Shown: positions 30,368-39,718, counted from the stretch's first letter. The stretch: DNA of 64,000 nt from Rhizobacter sp. Root404 (GCF_001425865.1 NZ_LMDS01000004.1:1989355-2053354); one strand, 5' to 3'. Translations and numbers: made by a program. Notes: a model not told the origin generated them from the sequence alone.

Positions 30368-31114
30368 TCAACGCTGGACCCGCACCAGCGCCGCCTCGAC
30401 GCCCGCATCGCCCAGCTTGGCCTTCGTGGCCTCGGCGTCGCCCTTGCGCTCGAAAGGGCCGACGCGCACGCGATAGACGGTGCGGCCGGCCTGCTCGCGC
30501 TCGGTCAGGCGACCCTCCATGCCGAGCATCGCCAGCTTGGCGCGTTGCTGTTCGGCATCTTCCGGCCGGCCATACGCACCGGCCTGGACGTAGTAGGTGA
30601 ACGGGTCGGCGCCGCCGGACGCACCGGACGCCGCCGGGGCCGTGGTCGTGATCTTCGGCGCGGGCGGCGGCGCCTTGTCGGCCAGGATCGCGGCCGGGTC
30701 GCGGGTGCTGGCCGGCGCCGAGGCTCGGCCGGCGGGCGCGGACGCACGGGCAGCAGGCGGCGGCGTGACGCTGCCGGTGACCGCCGGCGCGGGCAGCGCA
30801 CCCGGCTGCGGCGTGGCCACCGACGGCAGCGGCGCCACGGTGCCGCTGGCCGCGTTGTTCGGCTTGGCCGGGTTCTTGCCGTAGAGCGGGCTGTTCGGGT
30901 CCCAGTTCTTGTTCTTCTGGGTCTCGGCCGCGTCCTGGTCGGCGGTGCGCTGCGGCACCTTGTTGACGAACGGGATCGGCACCTTGGTGACGTACAGCGC
31001 CACGCCGAGTGCCAGCGCCAGGCCGATCAGCAGGCCGATGATCAACCCCACGGCGAAGCCGCCACGTTGCCTGTCGAAGCCGCCAAGTGGGCGGGAAGGA
31101 TGCTTGCTGCTCAT
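30368..31114 (-). CDS. SPOR domain protein (FtsN-like)
   Basis: The product is 248 residues and bitopic: a short cytoplasmic N-terminus, one transmembrane helix ([20 protein letters not shown], about residues 20-40), a long proline- and alanine-rich periplasmic linker, and a C-terminal SPOR domain ([20 protein letters not shown], then [20 protein letters not shown]) over the last 75 residues. SPOR domains bind denuded septal peptidoglycan, and this layout is that of FtsN and related division proteins. Its ATG overlaps the argS stop codon (ATGA), so it is translated with argS. Confidence 0.87.
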   Translation of the reverse strand: MSSKHPSRPLGGFDRQRGGFAVGLIIGLLIGLALALGVALYVTKVPIPFVNKVPQRTADQDAAETQKNKNWDPNSPLYGKNPAKPNNAASGTVAPLPSVATPQPGALPAPAVTGSVTPPPAARASAPAGRASAPASTRDPAAILADKAPPPAPKITTTAPAASGASGGADPFTYYVQAGAYGRPEDAEQQRAKLAMLGMEGRLTEREQAGRTVYRVRVGPFERKGDAEATKAKLGDAGVEAALVRVQR

Positions 31115-32826
31115 GCGGTTTCCAGCTTGTCTCGGGATTCGGCGTCGCGGTCCATGCGCTCGGGCGCGTCGACCCCGAGCACCGCGAGCGCATTGCGGAT
31201 GACCTGGCGCGTCGCGATCAGCAACGCGATGCGTGCCCGCGCCAGCGCCGCGTCGTCGACCAGCACGCGTTCGGCGGCGTAGTAGCTGTGGAACGCGCCG
31301 GCCACGTCGCGCAGGTAGAAGGTCAGGTCGTGCGGCGCGAGGCCGGCGGCGGCGTTCGCCAGCATCGCCGGGAACTCGGCGAGCTTGAGCATCAGCGCTG
31401 CCTCGGTCGGGGCCGAGAGGAGCGACAGGTCGGGCGTCGCGTCGAGCGCGCCACGTTGCTCGACGTAGTTGCGGATCACCGAGCAGATCCGCGCATGCGC
31501 GTACTGCACGTAGAACACCGGGTTCTCGTCGTTCTGCTTCAAAGCCAGGTCGACGTCGAACGTGAACTCGCTGTCCGCCTTGCGGCTGAGCAGGAAGAAG
31601 CGCACCGCGTCGCGGCTGGTCCAGTCGATCAGGTCGCGCAGCGTCACGTAGCTGCCGGCGCGCTTGGAGATCTTGACCTCCTCGCCGCCCTTCATCACCG
31701 TGACCATCTTGTGCAGCACGTACTCGGGGTAGCCGGCCGGCACGCCGCGGTCCGCAGCCTGCACGCCGGCGCGCACCCGGGCGACGGTGCCGTGGTGGTC
31801 GCCGCCCTGGATGTTGATCGCCTTCGTGTAGCCGCGCTCGTGCTTGTGCAGGTGGTAGGCGACGTCGGGCACGAAGTAGGTGTAGGTCTGGTCGGACTTG
31901 CGCATCACGCGGTCCTTGTCGTCGCCGTACTCGGTGGTGCGCAGCCAGAGCGCGCCGCCTTCCTCGAAGGTCTTGCCGGCGGCGATCAGGCGCTGCACTG
32001 CGTCGTCGACCCGGCCGCTCGAATACAGGCTGGACTCGAGGAAGTAATGGTCGAAGCGCACGCCGAAGGCCTGCAGGTCCAGGTCCTGTTCGTGGCGCAG
32101 GTAGGCGACGGCGAACTGGCGGATGCCGTCGAGGTCGTCGACGTCTCCCGAGGCGGTGTACGCGCGGTCGTCGGCGGTCACGGTCTTCTTCGCGAGGAAA
32201 TCGGCGGCGATGTCGGCGATGTACTCGCCGTTGTAGGCCGACTCGGGCCACTGCGGGTCGCCCGGCTTGAAGCCGCGCAGGCGCGCTTGCACCGAGTTCG
32301 CGAGCGTCGCGATCTGCACGCCGGCGTCGTTGTAGTAGAACTCGCGGCTGACCTGCCAGCCCTGGGTCTCGAACAGGTTGCAGATCGCGTCGCCGAGCGC
32401 CGCCTGGCGCGCGTGGCCGAGGTGCAGCGGGCCGGTCGGGTTGGCCGAGACGAACTCGACCAGCACCTTGTCGGCCTTCGCCGGCTGGCGGCCGAACCCA
32501 TCGCCGGCGGCGGTGATCTCGGCGACGATCGCCTGCTTGGCCGCGGCCTTCAGGCGCAGGTTGATGAAGCCGGGACCGGCGATCTCGAGCGCATCGACCC
32601 AGCGCTGCACGGCCGGCTGGCGTTTCAGCGCGTCGACGAGTGCGGCCGCGACCTCGCGCGGGTTCTTCTTCAGCGCCTTGGCGAGCGGCATCGCCGCGGT
32701 GCAGGCAAGGTCGCCGTGCGCGGCCTGCTTGGGGGATTCGAAGGCCGGGGCGAGCGTGCCGCCGGGCGCGACCTCGGCCATCGCGGCGCCGAGCGCGTCG
32801 AGGAGGTCCTGCTTGGCTTGGATCAT
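31111..32826 (-). CDS. argS: Arginyl-tRNA synthetase
   Basis: The product is 571 residues, a class I aminoacyl-tRNA synthetase that charges tRNA-Arg. The HIGH-type signature appears as HLGHARQ in [18 protein letters not shown] near residue 133, and the KMSKS-type loop as KISKRAG near residue 385. The N-terminal Add-1 domain ([15 protein letters not shown]) and the C-terminal DALR anticodon-binding domain ([14 protein letters not shown], ending EARIALL-type helices) are present. The ATG at 32826 lies only 6 bases from a TAGAAT -10-like box, so the mRNA may have almost no leader. It is translationally coupled to the SPOR gene downstream. Confidence 0.96.
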   Translation of the reverse strand: MIQAKQDLLDALGAAMAEVAPGGTLAPAFESPKQAAHGDLACTAAMPLAKALKKNPREVAAALVDALKRQPAVQRWVDALEIAGPGFINLRLKAAAKQAIVAEITAAGDGFGRQPAKADKVLVEFVSANPTGPLHLGHARQAALGDAICNLFETQGWQVSREFYYNDAGVQIATLANSVQARLRGFKPGDPQWPESAYNGEYIADIAADFLAKKTVTADDRAYTASGDVDDLDGIRQFAVAYLRHEQDLDLQAFGVRFDHYFLESSLYSSGRVDDAVQRLIAAGKTFEEGGALWLRTTEYGDDKDRVMRKSDQTYTYFVPDVAYHLHKHERGYTKAINIQGGDHHGTVARVRAGVQAADRGVPAGYPEYVLHKMVTVMKGGEEVKISKRAGSYVTLRDLIDWTSRDAVRFFLLSRKADSEFTFDVDLALKQNDENPVFYVQYAHARICSVIRNYVEQRGALDATPDLSLLSAPTEAALMLKLAEFPAMLANAAAGLAPHDLTFYLRDVAGAFHSYYAAERVLVDDAALARARIALLIATRQVIRNALAVLGVDAPERMDRDAESRDKLETA

Positions 32827-32832
32827 CCAACG

Positions 32833-32838
32833 ATTCTA
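32833..32838 (-). promoter_or_regulatory. Possible -10 box of argS
   Basis: On the minus strand TAGAAT ends 6 bases before the argS ATG. Transcription would begin at or next to the A of the start codon, implying a leaderless or nearly leaderless message. The -35 region is poor, so confidence is low. Confidence 0.35.
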
Positions 32839-32935
32839 CGGGGGGCGACGTGGCGGGATTGGTTGCACATTGCCCGCCAGTTCGGCCGAGCGCGGACCCC
32901 GCGCCGATGCGAAGATGCGCCCTGCCGACCGCCTC

Positions 32936-34297
32936 ATGAAAACCGTTCCGACGCCTTTCTCCGCCAGCCCGACGGACGAACCCGCGCTGCCCAGCCACAT
33001 CGGCAAGTACCGGGTGCTGCGGCGCCTGGGCGAAGGCGCGACCGCGGAGGTGTTCCTGTGCCACGACGCGTTCAAGGGCATCGACGTGGCGATCAAGCGG
33101 GTGCGCCCGAATGCCAGCGGCGACGCCACGGCCGAGCGCTATTCCGAGCGCTTCTTCGCAGCCGAGGCGGCCCTGGTCGGGCGCCTGAACCACCCGAACG
33201 TGGTGCAGATCTTCGACGCCGTGCCCGACCCGGTCGCGCCCTACCTGGTGATGGAGTACGTGCCCGGCAGCACGCTGCGGCCGTTCGGCCGGCCCGACAA
33301 CCTGATCGCGCTGGAGCTGGTCGTCGAGATCGGCTTCAAGTGCGCGATGGCGCTCGGCTACGTGTACCGCCAGGGCCTGATCCACCGCGACGTGAAGCCG
33401 GCCAACCTGCTGGCGGTGCTGACCAACGGCGCCGTCACGGACGTGAAGATCAGCGACTTCGGCAGCGTGTTGAACCTGTCGGCCGACACGACCCAGATCT
33501 ACCGCGTCGGCTCGCTGGCCTACATGTCGCCCGAGCAGCTCGACGGCAGCGCGCTGGACTGCCGTGCCGACATGTACTCGCTTGGCGCCGTGCTCTACCA
33601 GCTGATCGCCGGGCGGCCGCCGTTCGATGCGCAGGTGCAGTCGGCCATGATGCACCAGATCTACCACGTCAAGCCGGCCTCGCTGGCCTCGCTGCGCGAC
33701 GGCGTGAGCCCGGCGCTGGATGCGACGATCCAGCGCGCGCTGGCGAAGCAGCCGGAGCAGCGCTATGCCAACTGGGAGGAGTTCGCGCAGGCGCTGTCGG
33801 CGCTGATCACCAACCAGCAGGTGCCGCGCGGGCAGCTGCAGGGCGTGCTCGATTCCGAGCGCTTCAACCTGCTGCGCACGCTCGACTTCTTCTCGAGCTT
33901 CGGCGACGTGGAGCTGTGGGAGGTGGTGCATCGCGCGAAGTGGCAGCGCTTCCATTTCGGCCACGCGCTGTACCGCAAGGGCGAGGAAGGCAACAGCTTT
34001 CACATCCTCGCGCAAGGCGAGGTCGAGGTGTTTCGCGACGGCAAGCGGGTCGCGAAGCTGGGGCCGGGCACCTCGGTGGGCGAGATGGCCTACCTCGCGC
34101 CGAACCCCGAACTCAAGCGGCACAGCACCGACGTGCTGGTCAGCGAGCCGGCGACGACGATCTCGTTCACCCCCGACACGCTGGTGCAGGTGAGCCCGGG
34201 CTGCAAGCACCTGTTCGACGAGGCGTTCATCCGCGTGCTGGTCCGACGCCTGCACGTCGCGCACGAAGCGCTCGCCCATCCGCGGCGCATCCTGTAA
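32936..34297 (+). CDS. Ser/Thr protein kinase fused to a cyclic nucleotide-binding domain
   Basis: The product is 453 residues. The kinase domain covers about residues 23-290: glycine loop LGEGATAEVF (31-40), ATP lysine in VAIKR (Lys54), catalytic HRDVKPANL with Asp152, DFG with Asp174, and MSPEQLDG (the APE-equivalent) near residue 200. All catalytic residues are present, so it should be active. From about residue 315 a cyclic-nucleotide-binding beta-roll follows (HALYRKGEEGNSFHILAQGE, then SVGEMAYLAP). It has no transmembrane segment. An ATG 7 codons upstream is an alternative start. The fusion suggests kinase activity gated by a nucleotide or by membrane state; partners are unknown. It is divergent from argS. 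Confidence 0.88.
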   Translation: MKTVPTPFSASPTDEPALPSHIGKYRVLRRLGEGATAEVFLCHDAFKGIDVAIKRVRPNASGDATAERYSERFFAAEAALVGRLNHPNVVQIFDAVPDPVAPYLVMEYVPGSTLRPFGRPDNLIALELVVEIGFKCAMALGYVYRQGLIHRDVKPANLLAVLTNGAVTDVKISDFGSVLNLSADTTQIYRVGSLAYMSPEQLDGSALDCRADMYSLGAVLYQLIAGRPPFDAQVQSAMMHQIYHVKPASLASLRDGVSPALDATIQRALAKQPEQRYANWEEFAQALSALITNQQVPRGQLQGVLDSERFNLLRTLDFFSSFGDVELWEVVHRAKWQRFHFGHALYRKGEEGNSFHILAQGEVEVFRDGKRVAKLGPGTSVGEMAYLAPNPELKRHSTDVLVSEPATTISFTPDTLVQVSPGCKHLFDEAFIRVLVRRLHVAHEALAHPRRIL

Positions 34298-34298
34298 G

Positions 34299-34320
34299 CG
34301 AGCGCAGCGGCACGCGCTCG
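34299..34320 (+). terminator. Hairpin after the Ser/Thr kinase gene
   Basis: CGAGCGC (34299-34305) pairs with GCGCTCG (34314-34320) across an 8-base loop, starting just after the kinase stop codon. No T-tract follows. It is a plausible terminator or processing structure. Confidence 0.35.
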
Positions 34321-34430
34321 TGTCCACCGCGAGACAGCCGGCGGCGTTGTGCCCTTGCTGGCACATCGGCCCCATGCTTCAATGTCCGCCGGCACCCTGC
34401 CCCACTTCAACAGACTCCTGAGGAGCCCCG

Positions 34431-34751
34431 ATGAAACACCTGATGACCGTTCTGGCCCTGTCCGTGGCCTGCCTCTCGACCTCGGCCTTCGCGACCACCC
34501 ACAAGGAAGCGCCCGACATGGCCAAGGGTGCCAGCGCGCCGATGGGCAAGCAGCAGACCAAGATGGCCGAGTGCAACAAGGACGCCGGCGACAAGAAAGG
34601 CGACGAGCGCAAGGCATTCATGAAGACCTGCCTGTCGGCCAAGAAGGCGACCCAGCAGGAAAAGATGAAGGCCTGCAATGCCGACCCGAAGGCCAAGGCC
34701 GCGAAGGGCGACGAGCGCAAGGCGTTCATGAAGGAATGCCTGAGCAGCTGA
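34431..34751 (+). CDS. psiF: PsiF repeat periplasmic protein
   Basis: The product is 106 residues. A Sec signal peptide (MKHLMTVLALSVACLSTSAFA) is followed by two PsiF repeats, each a charged helix with two cysteines: KMAECNKDAGDKKGDERKAF and KMKACNADPKAKAAKGDERK, ending in the shared FMK-C-LS. E. coli PsiF is induced by phosphate starvation, but its role is unknown. A good Shine-Dalgarno (GAGGAG) lies 5 bases before the ATG. It is a single-gene unit with its own downstream hairpin at 34762-34783. No Pho box was recognised upstream. Confidence 0.87.
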   Translation: MKHLMTVLALSVACLSTSAFATTHKEAPDMAKGASAPMGKQQTKMAECNKDAGDKKGDERKAFMKTCLSAKKATQQEKMKACNADPKAKAAKGDERKAFMKECLSS

Positions 34752-34761
34752 TACGCTGTTG

Positions 34762-34783
34762 AGCCCTGGCGCCAGCCAGGGCT
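34762..34783 (+). terminator. Hairpin terminator of psiF
   Basis: AGCCCTGGC (34762-34770) and GCCAGGGCT (34775-34783) form a perfect 9-bp stem with a GCCA loop 11 bases after the psiF stop. Only a short TC follows, so termination may be incomplete. Confidence 0.55.
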
Positions 34784-34868
34784 TCAAGTGCGACATTTCT
34801 CGCGCCCCGCCCCCGATCCGTCGGATCGACCCGGGCGCTCGGCGCGCCGGGTATGAAACCACGTCGGC

Positions 34869-34874
34869 TAGAAT
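34869..34874 (+). promoter_or_regulatory. Possible -10 box of lptA
   Basis: TAGAAT lies 24 bases upstream of the preferred lptA ATG. The -35 side is poor. If real, transcription starts near 34881, which excludes the ATG at 34853 as the translation start. Confidence 0.3.
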
Positions 34875-34897
34875 GGCCTGCAAGTTTCATGCCTTTT

Positions 34898-35587
34898 ATG
34901 ACCCACTCCCGCCTCCCCCCTTCGATCCGCCGATCCGCAGCTGGCCTGTCGTGCCTGGCCGCGTTGCTGCTGGGGGCGCCGGTGGCGCAGGCCGAGCGGA
35001 GTGACCGGCTGCAGAAGATCAACATCGCCGCCGACCGCGAGGGCCTGATCGACACCCGCCAGCAGGTCGTCACCTACGACGGCAACGTCGTGATCAGCCA
35101 GGGGACGATGGTGATTCGCGCCGGCCGCGTCGAGGTGCGCGAGCTGCCGAGCGGCTACTACACCGCGGTGGCGCTGGGCAGCTCGAGCAAGCCGGCCACG
35201 TTCCGCCAGAAACGCGACGGCGTCGACGAATACTGGGAAGGCGAGGCCGAGCGCCTCGAGTTCGACGGCCGGACCAACGTGGTGCGTTTCGTCAACGGCG
35301 CGCAACTGCGCCAGCTGCGCGGCGCCACGCCGGCCAGCGAGATCGCCGGCAACCTGATCACCTACGACGCGACGACCGAGAAGACCACGGTCACCGGCGG
35401 CGCCAAGCCGACCGCCGCGAACCCGAACGGCCGCATCACCTCGGTGATCACGCCGCGCCAGGGCACCGAGGCCGCCGCCGAGATCGAAGCCGCCGCCGCG
35501 ATGGCCGCTTCGGCGCCGCTGAAGACGAGCCCCGCGCTCGGCGCCTCCGCGCCCGCACCCGCATCGGCCGGGAAGGACAAGCGTTGA
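34898..35587 (+). CDS. lptA: Lipopolysaccharide transport periplasmic protein LptA
   Basis: The product is 229 residues from the ATG at 34898 (another ATG lies at 34889). A signal peptide ([20 protein letters not shown]) precedes the mature start [19 protein letters not shown]. The LptA/OstA beta-jellyroll follows ([20 protein letters not shown], then [20 protein letters not shown]). It forms the periplasmic bridge carrying LPS from LptBFGC to LptDE. The last 45 residues are an alanine- and proline-rich tail not found in E. coli LptA. The stop overlaps the TTG start of lptB. The usual upstream neighbours lptC and kdsC are absent; psiF lies there instead. Confidence 0.9.
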   Translation: MTHSRLPPSIRRSAAGLSCLAALLLGAPVAQAERSDRLQKINIAADREGLIDTRQQVVTYDGNVVISQGTMVIRAGRVEVRELPSGYYTAVALGSSSKPATFRQKRDGVDEYWEGEAERLEFDGRTNVVRFVNGAQLRQLRGATPASEIAGNLITYDATTEKTTVTGGAKPTAANPNGRITSVITPRQGTEAAAEIEAAAAMAASAPLKTSPALGASAPAPASAGKDKR

Positions 35588-36360
35588 CTGTCTCCGGCCT
35601 GGACCCGACCGCCACGCGCGAGCACCGGCTCGAAGCCTCCGGCCTGCGCAAGTCCTACGGCGCGCGCACCGTCGTCAAGGACGTGCACCTGTCCGTGCGC
35701 AGCGGCGAGGTCGTCGGGCTGCTCGGGCCGAACGGCGCGGGCAAGACGACGAGCTTCTACATGATCGTCGGCCTGGTCCGGGCCGACGCCGGCGAGATCA
35801 CGATCGAGGGCGAGCGGGTCGAGCGGCTGCCGATCCACCGGCGCTCGCGGCTCGGCCTGTCGTACCTGCCGCAGGAGGCCTCGATCTTCCGCAAGCTGAC
35901 CGTCGAGGAGAACGTGCGCGCGGTGCTCGAACTGCAGGTCGATGCGGCCGGCAAGGCACTGAAGCCGGCCGTGATCGACGAACTGCTCAACGGGCTGCTG
36001 CACGATCTGTCGATCGACAAGCTGCGCGCCTCGCCGGCGCCGGCGTTGTCGGGCGGCGAGCGCCGCCGCGTCGAGATCGCGCGGGCGCTGGCGACCCAGC
36101 CGCGCTTCATCCTGCTCGACGAGCCGTTCGCCGGCGTCGACCCGATCGCGGTGATCGAGATCCAGCGGATCATCGGCTTCCTGAAGAGCCGCGGCATCGG
36201 CGTGCTGATCACCGACCACAACGTGCGCGAGACGCTGGGCATCTGCGACCGCGCCTACATCATCAGCGAGGGACGTGTGCTGGCCGAGGGCACGCCGACC
36301 GAGATCGTCGACAACGCGGATGTCCGCAAGGTCTACCTCGGCGAACACTTCCGAATGTGA
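35584..36360 (+). CDS. lptB: LPS export ABC transporter ATP-binding protein LptB
   Basis: The product is 258 residues, the ATPase that powers LPS extraction from the inner membrane with LptFG. Walker A is [10 protein letters not shown] with Lys54, the signature motif is [15 protein letters not shown], Walker B is [13 protein letters not shown], and the switch histidine is in [10 protein letters not shown]. The C-terminus ([12 protein letters not shown]) is characteristic of LptB. The only suitable start is TTG at 35584, overlapping the lptA TGA (TTGA), so it depends on lptA translation. The first 17 residues form a short extension relative to E. coli LptB. Confidence 0.95.
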   Translation: MTVSGLDPTATREHRLEASGLRKSYGARTVVKDVHLSVRSGEVVGLLGPNGAGKTTSFYMIVGLVRADAGEITIEGERVERLPIHRRSRLGLSYLPQEASIFRKLTVEENVRAVLELQVDAAGKALKPAVIDELLNGLLHDLSIDKLRASPAPALSGGERRRVEIARALATQPRFILLDEPFAGVDPIAVIEIQRIIGFLKSRGIGVLITDHNVRETLGICDRAYIISEGRVLAEGTPTEIVDNADVRKVYLGEHFRM

Positions 36361-36471
36361 CATGGAGCCCCTCGTCCGTCGAGTGCGCCGGCCGATCCCC
36401 CGAGGGGATGCGGGCCTGCTTGGGAGCGGCCCGGCGCCGGGCCCCCTCGCGCCTGTGCGAGGTCGCCGCGC
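36361..36471. repeat. Palindrome-rich intergenic element between lptB and rpoN
   Basis: This 111-bp gap contains ATCCCC-CGA-GGGGAT (36395-36409) and a perfect 16-bp palindrome GGCCCGGCGCCGGGCC (36428-36443). Their density and composition resemble the small dispersed palindromic repeats found between genes in Burkholderiales. It could act as an mRNA stabiliser or partial terminator between lptB and rpoN. No second copy was noticed in the window. Confidence 0.5.
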
Positions 36472-38031
36472 GTGAAGCCGACCCTTCAATTTAGGCTGTC
36501 GCAGCATCTCGCGCTGACGCCACAACTCCAGCAATCGATCCGATTGCTGCAGCTCTCGACGCTCGAACTCCACCAGGAAGTCGAGCAGATGCTGGAGCAG
36601 AACCCGTTCCTCGAGACCGACGGCGATGAAGGGCCGGCGTTCGAGCCGCTGGTCGAGCGCACGACGCTGGCCGAGCGGGTCGGCGAGCGCGAGACCGAGC
36701 GCGCTGCCGAGACCGGCGGCGACGGTGTCGGCGCGAACGACGAAGCCGCCGCACCGCTCGACGCCGCCGAGTTCGGCGCCACCGAGCGCGACGACTGGGA
36801 GAACGGCACCGAGCGTGAAGACTTCGACGGCATCCGCGAGACCCCCGGCAAGAGCAGCGCCAGCCCCGACGGCGACGACTTCGACGGTGCCGACCGCGAC
36901 ACCGCGATCCCGAGTCTGCAGGATCACCTGCGCGAACAGCTCTCCAGCCTGCGCCTGTCGGCGACCGACGCCGCCGCGGTGATGGTGCTGATCGAGTCGC
37001 TGAACGACGACGGCTACCTCGACGACCCGCTCGAAGACATCGCCGCACAGCTCGCCGGCGACGACGCCGAGCAGCGCGAGGAACTGCTGGAACGCCTGCA
37101 ATGCGGGCTGCGCTACCTGCAGAGCATGGAGCCGACCGGCGTCGGCGCGCGTGACCTGGCCGAATGCCTGACGCTGCAACTGCGCCTGCTGCCGCGCAGC
37201 GAGGCGCAGATGGTCGCGATCATCGTCTGCAAGTCCCACCTCGAGTTGCTCGCGCGGCGCGACCTGAAGAAGCTCTGCGCCGTCACCGGCGCCGACGAGG
37301 ACATGCTGCGCGAGGCGCAGGGCCTGATCGTCGCGCTCGAACCCAAGCCCGGCCGCCAGTTCGCGCGCGCCGAGGCGAACATCATCATCCCGGACGTGAT
37401 CGTGCAGAAGGCCGGCCGCGGCTGGAAGGTCACGCTCAACCCCGACGTGATGCCCAAGCTGCGCATCAACGACCTCTACGCCAACGCGATCCGCGCCCAG
37501 CGCGGCCCCGGCTCGCGCAGCGCGCCCGACGCCCTGAACGGCGCCGGCGCCGGGTTGAACTCGCGGCTGCAGGAAGCGCGCTGGTTCATGAAGAACATCC
37601 TGCAGCGCTTCGACACGATCCAGCGCGTCTCGCAGGCGATCGTCGAACGGCAGAAGAACTTCTTCACCCACGGCGCGATCGCGATGAAGCCGCTGGTGCT
37701 GCGCGAGATCGCCGACGAGCTCGGCCTGCACGAATCGACGATCTCGCGCGTGACGACCGCGAAGTACATGAACACGCCGTTCGGCACCTTCGAGCTGAAA
37801 TACTTCTTCGGGTCGTCGCTGAACACCGAGGCCGGCGGCAATGCGTCGAGCACCGCGGTGCGCGCGCTGATCAAGCAGATCGTCGCGGCCGAGAACCCGG
37901 CCAAACCGCTGTCCGACAGCCAGATCTCGCAGATGCTCGACGAGCAGGGCATCCAGGTCGCGCGGCGCACGGTCGCGAAGTACCGCGACGCGCTGAAGAT
38001 CGCGCCGACGCAACTGCGCAAGGCGATGTGA
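36472..38031 (+). CDS. rpoN: RNA polymerase sigma-54 factor
   Basis: The product is 519 residues. Region I is the glutamine-rich LQFRLSQHLALTPQLQQSIR activator-interaction segment, region II is strongly acidic (residues about 50-145), and region III holds the core-binding and -12/-24 recognition domains. The RpoN box is seen as ARRTVAKYRD near the C-terminus, preceded by the helix-turn-helix ESTISRVTTAKYMNTPFGTF. It directs enhancer-dependent transcription (nitrogen, flagella, C4-acid uptake). The start is GTG at 36472. It follows lptA-lptB as in other proteobacteria. The stop overlaps the next ATG by one base (TGATG). hpf and ptsN, common downstream partners, are not present. Confidence 0.97.
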   Translation: MKPTLQFRLSQHLALTPQLQQSIRLLQLSTLELHQEVEQMLEQNPFLETDGDEGPAFEPLVERTTLAERVGERETERAAETGGDGVGANDEAAAPLDAAEFGATERDDWENGTEREDFDGIRETPGKSSASPDGDDFDGADRDTAIPSLQDHLREQLSSLRLSATDAAAVMVLIESLNDDGYLDDPLEDIAAQLAGDDAEQREELLERLQCGLRYLQSMEPTGVGARDLAECLTLQLRLLPRSEAQMVAIIVCKSHLELLARRDLKKLCAVTGADEDMLREAQGLIVALEPKPGRQFARAEANIIIPDVIVQKAGRGWKVTLNPDVMPKLRINDLYANAIRAQRGPGSRSAPDALNGAGAGLNSRLQEARWFMKNILQRFDTIQRVSQAIVERQKNFFTHGAIAMKPLVLREIADELGLHESTISRVTTAKYMNTPFGTFELKYFFGSSLNTEAGGNASSTAVRALIKQIVAAENPAKPLSDSQISQMLDEQGIQVARRTVAKYRDALKIAPTQLRKAM

Positions 38032-39260
38032 TGCCGTTGCCGCTGTTCCTGCCCTGCGCTGCCGGCGTCGAGGCGCTGCTCACCGAAGAGATCGAACGCA
38101 TCCTGCCGAAGGCGCGCGTGCATCAGGCGCGCGGCGGCGTCGCGCTCGAAGGCGACCCGCTGGAGGTGATGACGCTGAACCTCGAAAGCCGGCTGGCGCA
38201 GCGCGTGCTGATCGAGGTGGCGCACGGCTCGTACCGGGTCGAGAACGACATTTACGAACTCGCGCACAGCGTCGATTGGACGCAGTGGATCACGCCACAG
38301 CACACGCTGCGTGTCGACACCACCGCACACCGATCGCCGCTGAAGAGCCTGAACTTCGCGGCGCTGCGGGTGAAGGATGCCGTCTGCGATCTGCTGCGCG
38401 ATGCGACCGGCGAACGCCCGAGCGTCGACACCCGCCACCCCGATCTGCAGATCGTGCTGCACCTCGGCGAGCTCGAAGCGACGATCTATGTCGACAGCTC
38501 GGGCGAGTCCCTGTTCAAGCGCGGCTGGCGCGAGGACAAGGGCGACGCGCCGCTGAAGGAGACGCTGGCCGCCGCGATGCTCGCCGCCGCCGGCTGGCGC
38601 GGCACAAAGGAAGCCGGCGGTGCGCTGCACGACCCGTGCTGCGGCTCGGGCACGATCGCGATCGAGGCCGCGCAGATCGCCTGCGGGATCGCCCCCGGGC
38701 TGAAGCGGCGCTTCGCGTTCGAGCGGCTGCTGCCGTTCATCGGCGACGAACAACGCGCCGAGCTGCAGCGCCTGCGCAGCTTTGCCACGGCGCGCATCCA
38801 TGCGAGCGCGGTGCCGATCTTCGCGAGCGACGTGTCGTTCCGCATGGTCGATTTCGCGCGGCGCAACGCCGAGCGCGCGGGCGTGGCGGACGCGATCACG
38901 TTCAACGGCGGCGACGCGCTGGAGCGCCCTGCCCCCGAGCTGCCGTCCGGGCTGCCGGGCACGCTGGTGATCAACCCGCCGTACGGCGAGCGCATCGAGG
39001 TCGGCGGCAAGGCCGCGCGCGCGTCGGCGGAAGACAGAGACACGCCGAGCGACTTCTTCCCGCGCCTCTCGGCCCACTGGAAGCGCGCCTACACGCAGCA
39101 CCCTGCCGGCTGGACCGCCTACGTGCTCAGCCCGGACATGAAGCTGCCGAGCGCGATGCGGCTGAAGGAATCGCGCCGCGTGCCGATGTGGAACGGGCCG
39201 ATCGAATGCCGGCTGTTCCGCTTCGACCTGGTGGCGGGTTCGGCCCGCAGCAAGGTCTAG
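38031..39260 (+). CDS. THUMP domain RNA guanine-N2 methyltransferase (RlmL N-half type)
   Basis: The product is 409 residues. An N-terminal THUMP domain (about residues 45-155) precedes a Rossmann-like SAM methyltransferase. Motif I is HDPCCGSGTIAIEAAQIACG near residue 200, and the catalytic motif IV for base amino groups is NPPYGERI near residue 320. This equals the N-terminal half of E. coli RlmL, which makes m2G2445 in 23S rRNA; the fused C-terminal RlmK half is absent here. The ATG overlaps the rpoN stop (TGATG). The last four bases overlap the convergent yidB-type gene. Confidence 0.87.
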   Translation: MPLPLFLPCAAGVEALLTEEIERILPKARVHQARGGVALEGDPLEVMTLNLESRLAQRVLIEVAHGSYRVENDIYELAHSVDWTQWITPQHTLRVDTTAHRSPLKSLNFAALRVKDAVCDLLRDATGERPSVDTRHPDLQIVLHLGELEATIYVDSSGESLFKRGWREDKGDAPLKETLAAAMLAAAGWRGTKEAGGALHDPCCGSGTIAIEAAQIACGIAPGLKRRFAFERLLPFIGDEQRAELQRLRSFATARIHASAVPIFASDVSFRMVDFARRNAERAGVADAITFNGGDALERPAPELPSGLPGTLVINPPYGERIEVGGKAARASAEDRDTPSDFFPRLSAHWKRAYTQHPAGWTAYVLSPDMKLPSAMRLKESRRVPMWNGPIECRLFRFDLVAGSARSKV

Positions 39261-39718
39261 CGCCGCGCCGTCAGCTGACCGAGCAGCGCGCCCATGTCGT
39301 CGCCGAGGCCCTCGCCGGGCGCCTGACCTTCCGGCGTCAGCCGGTTCACGACCTCGGGCAGCATCTGCGACAACTGGCTGGCGGCCTCGCCATGCGACAG
39401 GCCCAGCTGCGCGGCGATCTGGCCGATCGTGTCGGCGCCGAGCACGTTCGACAGCTGGTCGCCCGAGATCGGCGCGTTCTGGCCGTGGCCGATCCACGAG
39501 CCGATCACGTCGCCCATGCCGCCCTGCGTGAAGCGGCCGATCAGGTCGCCCAGCCCGCCGATGCCCGCGCCCTGCGACTGCTGGCCGTTGGCCAGCATCG
39601 CGATCACCGTGCTCAACAGGACCGAGCCCGCGGTGCCCTGCGTGGCGCCGGGCGAGAGGGGCTGGGCTCCGGGTTGCGCGTTCGCCAGGGCGCCGATCAC
39701 CGAATCAAGCAAGCTCAT
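39257..39718 (-). CDS. YidB family (DUF937) protein
   Basis: The product is 153 residues. The pattern MSLLDSVIGALANA at the start, then glycine- and glutamine-rich stretches (GGLGDLIGRFTQGGMGDVIG) and ISGDQLSNVLGADTIGQIAA, followed by LPEVVNRLTPEGQ, is that of YidB/DUF937. The function is unknown. The stop overlaps the convergent methyltransferase gene by four bases. It begins 11 bases downstream of the MFS gene on the same strand and may share its transcript. Confidence 0.85.
   Translation of the reverse strand: MSLLDSVIGALANAQPGAQPLSPGATQGTAGSVLLSTVIAMLANGQQSQGAGIGGLGDLIGRFTQGGMGDVIGSWIGHGQNAPISGDQLSNVLGADTIGQIAAQLGLSHGEAASQLSQMLPEVVNRLTPEGQAPGEGLGDDMGALLGQLTARR

Noticed and set aside
31115..34375. 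Very long minus-strand frame running from the Ser/Thr kinase region through argS into the SPOR gene
   Set aside because: Only the last 248 codons (SPOR protein, from 31114) resemble a protein; the rest is antisense to the kinase or out of frame with argS.
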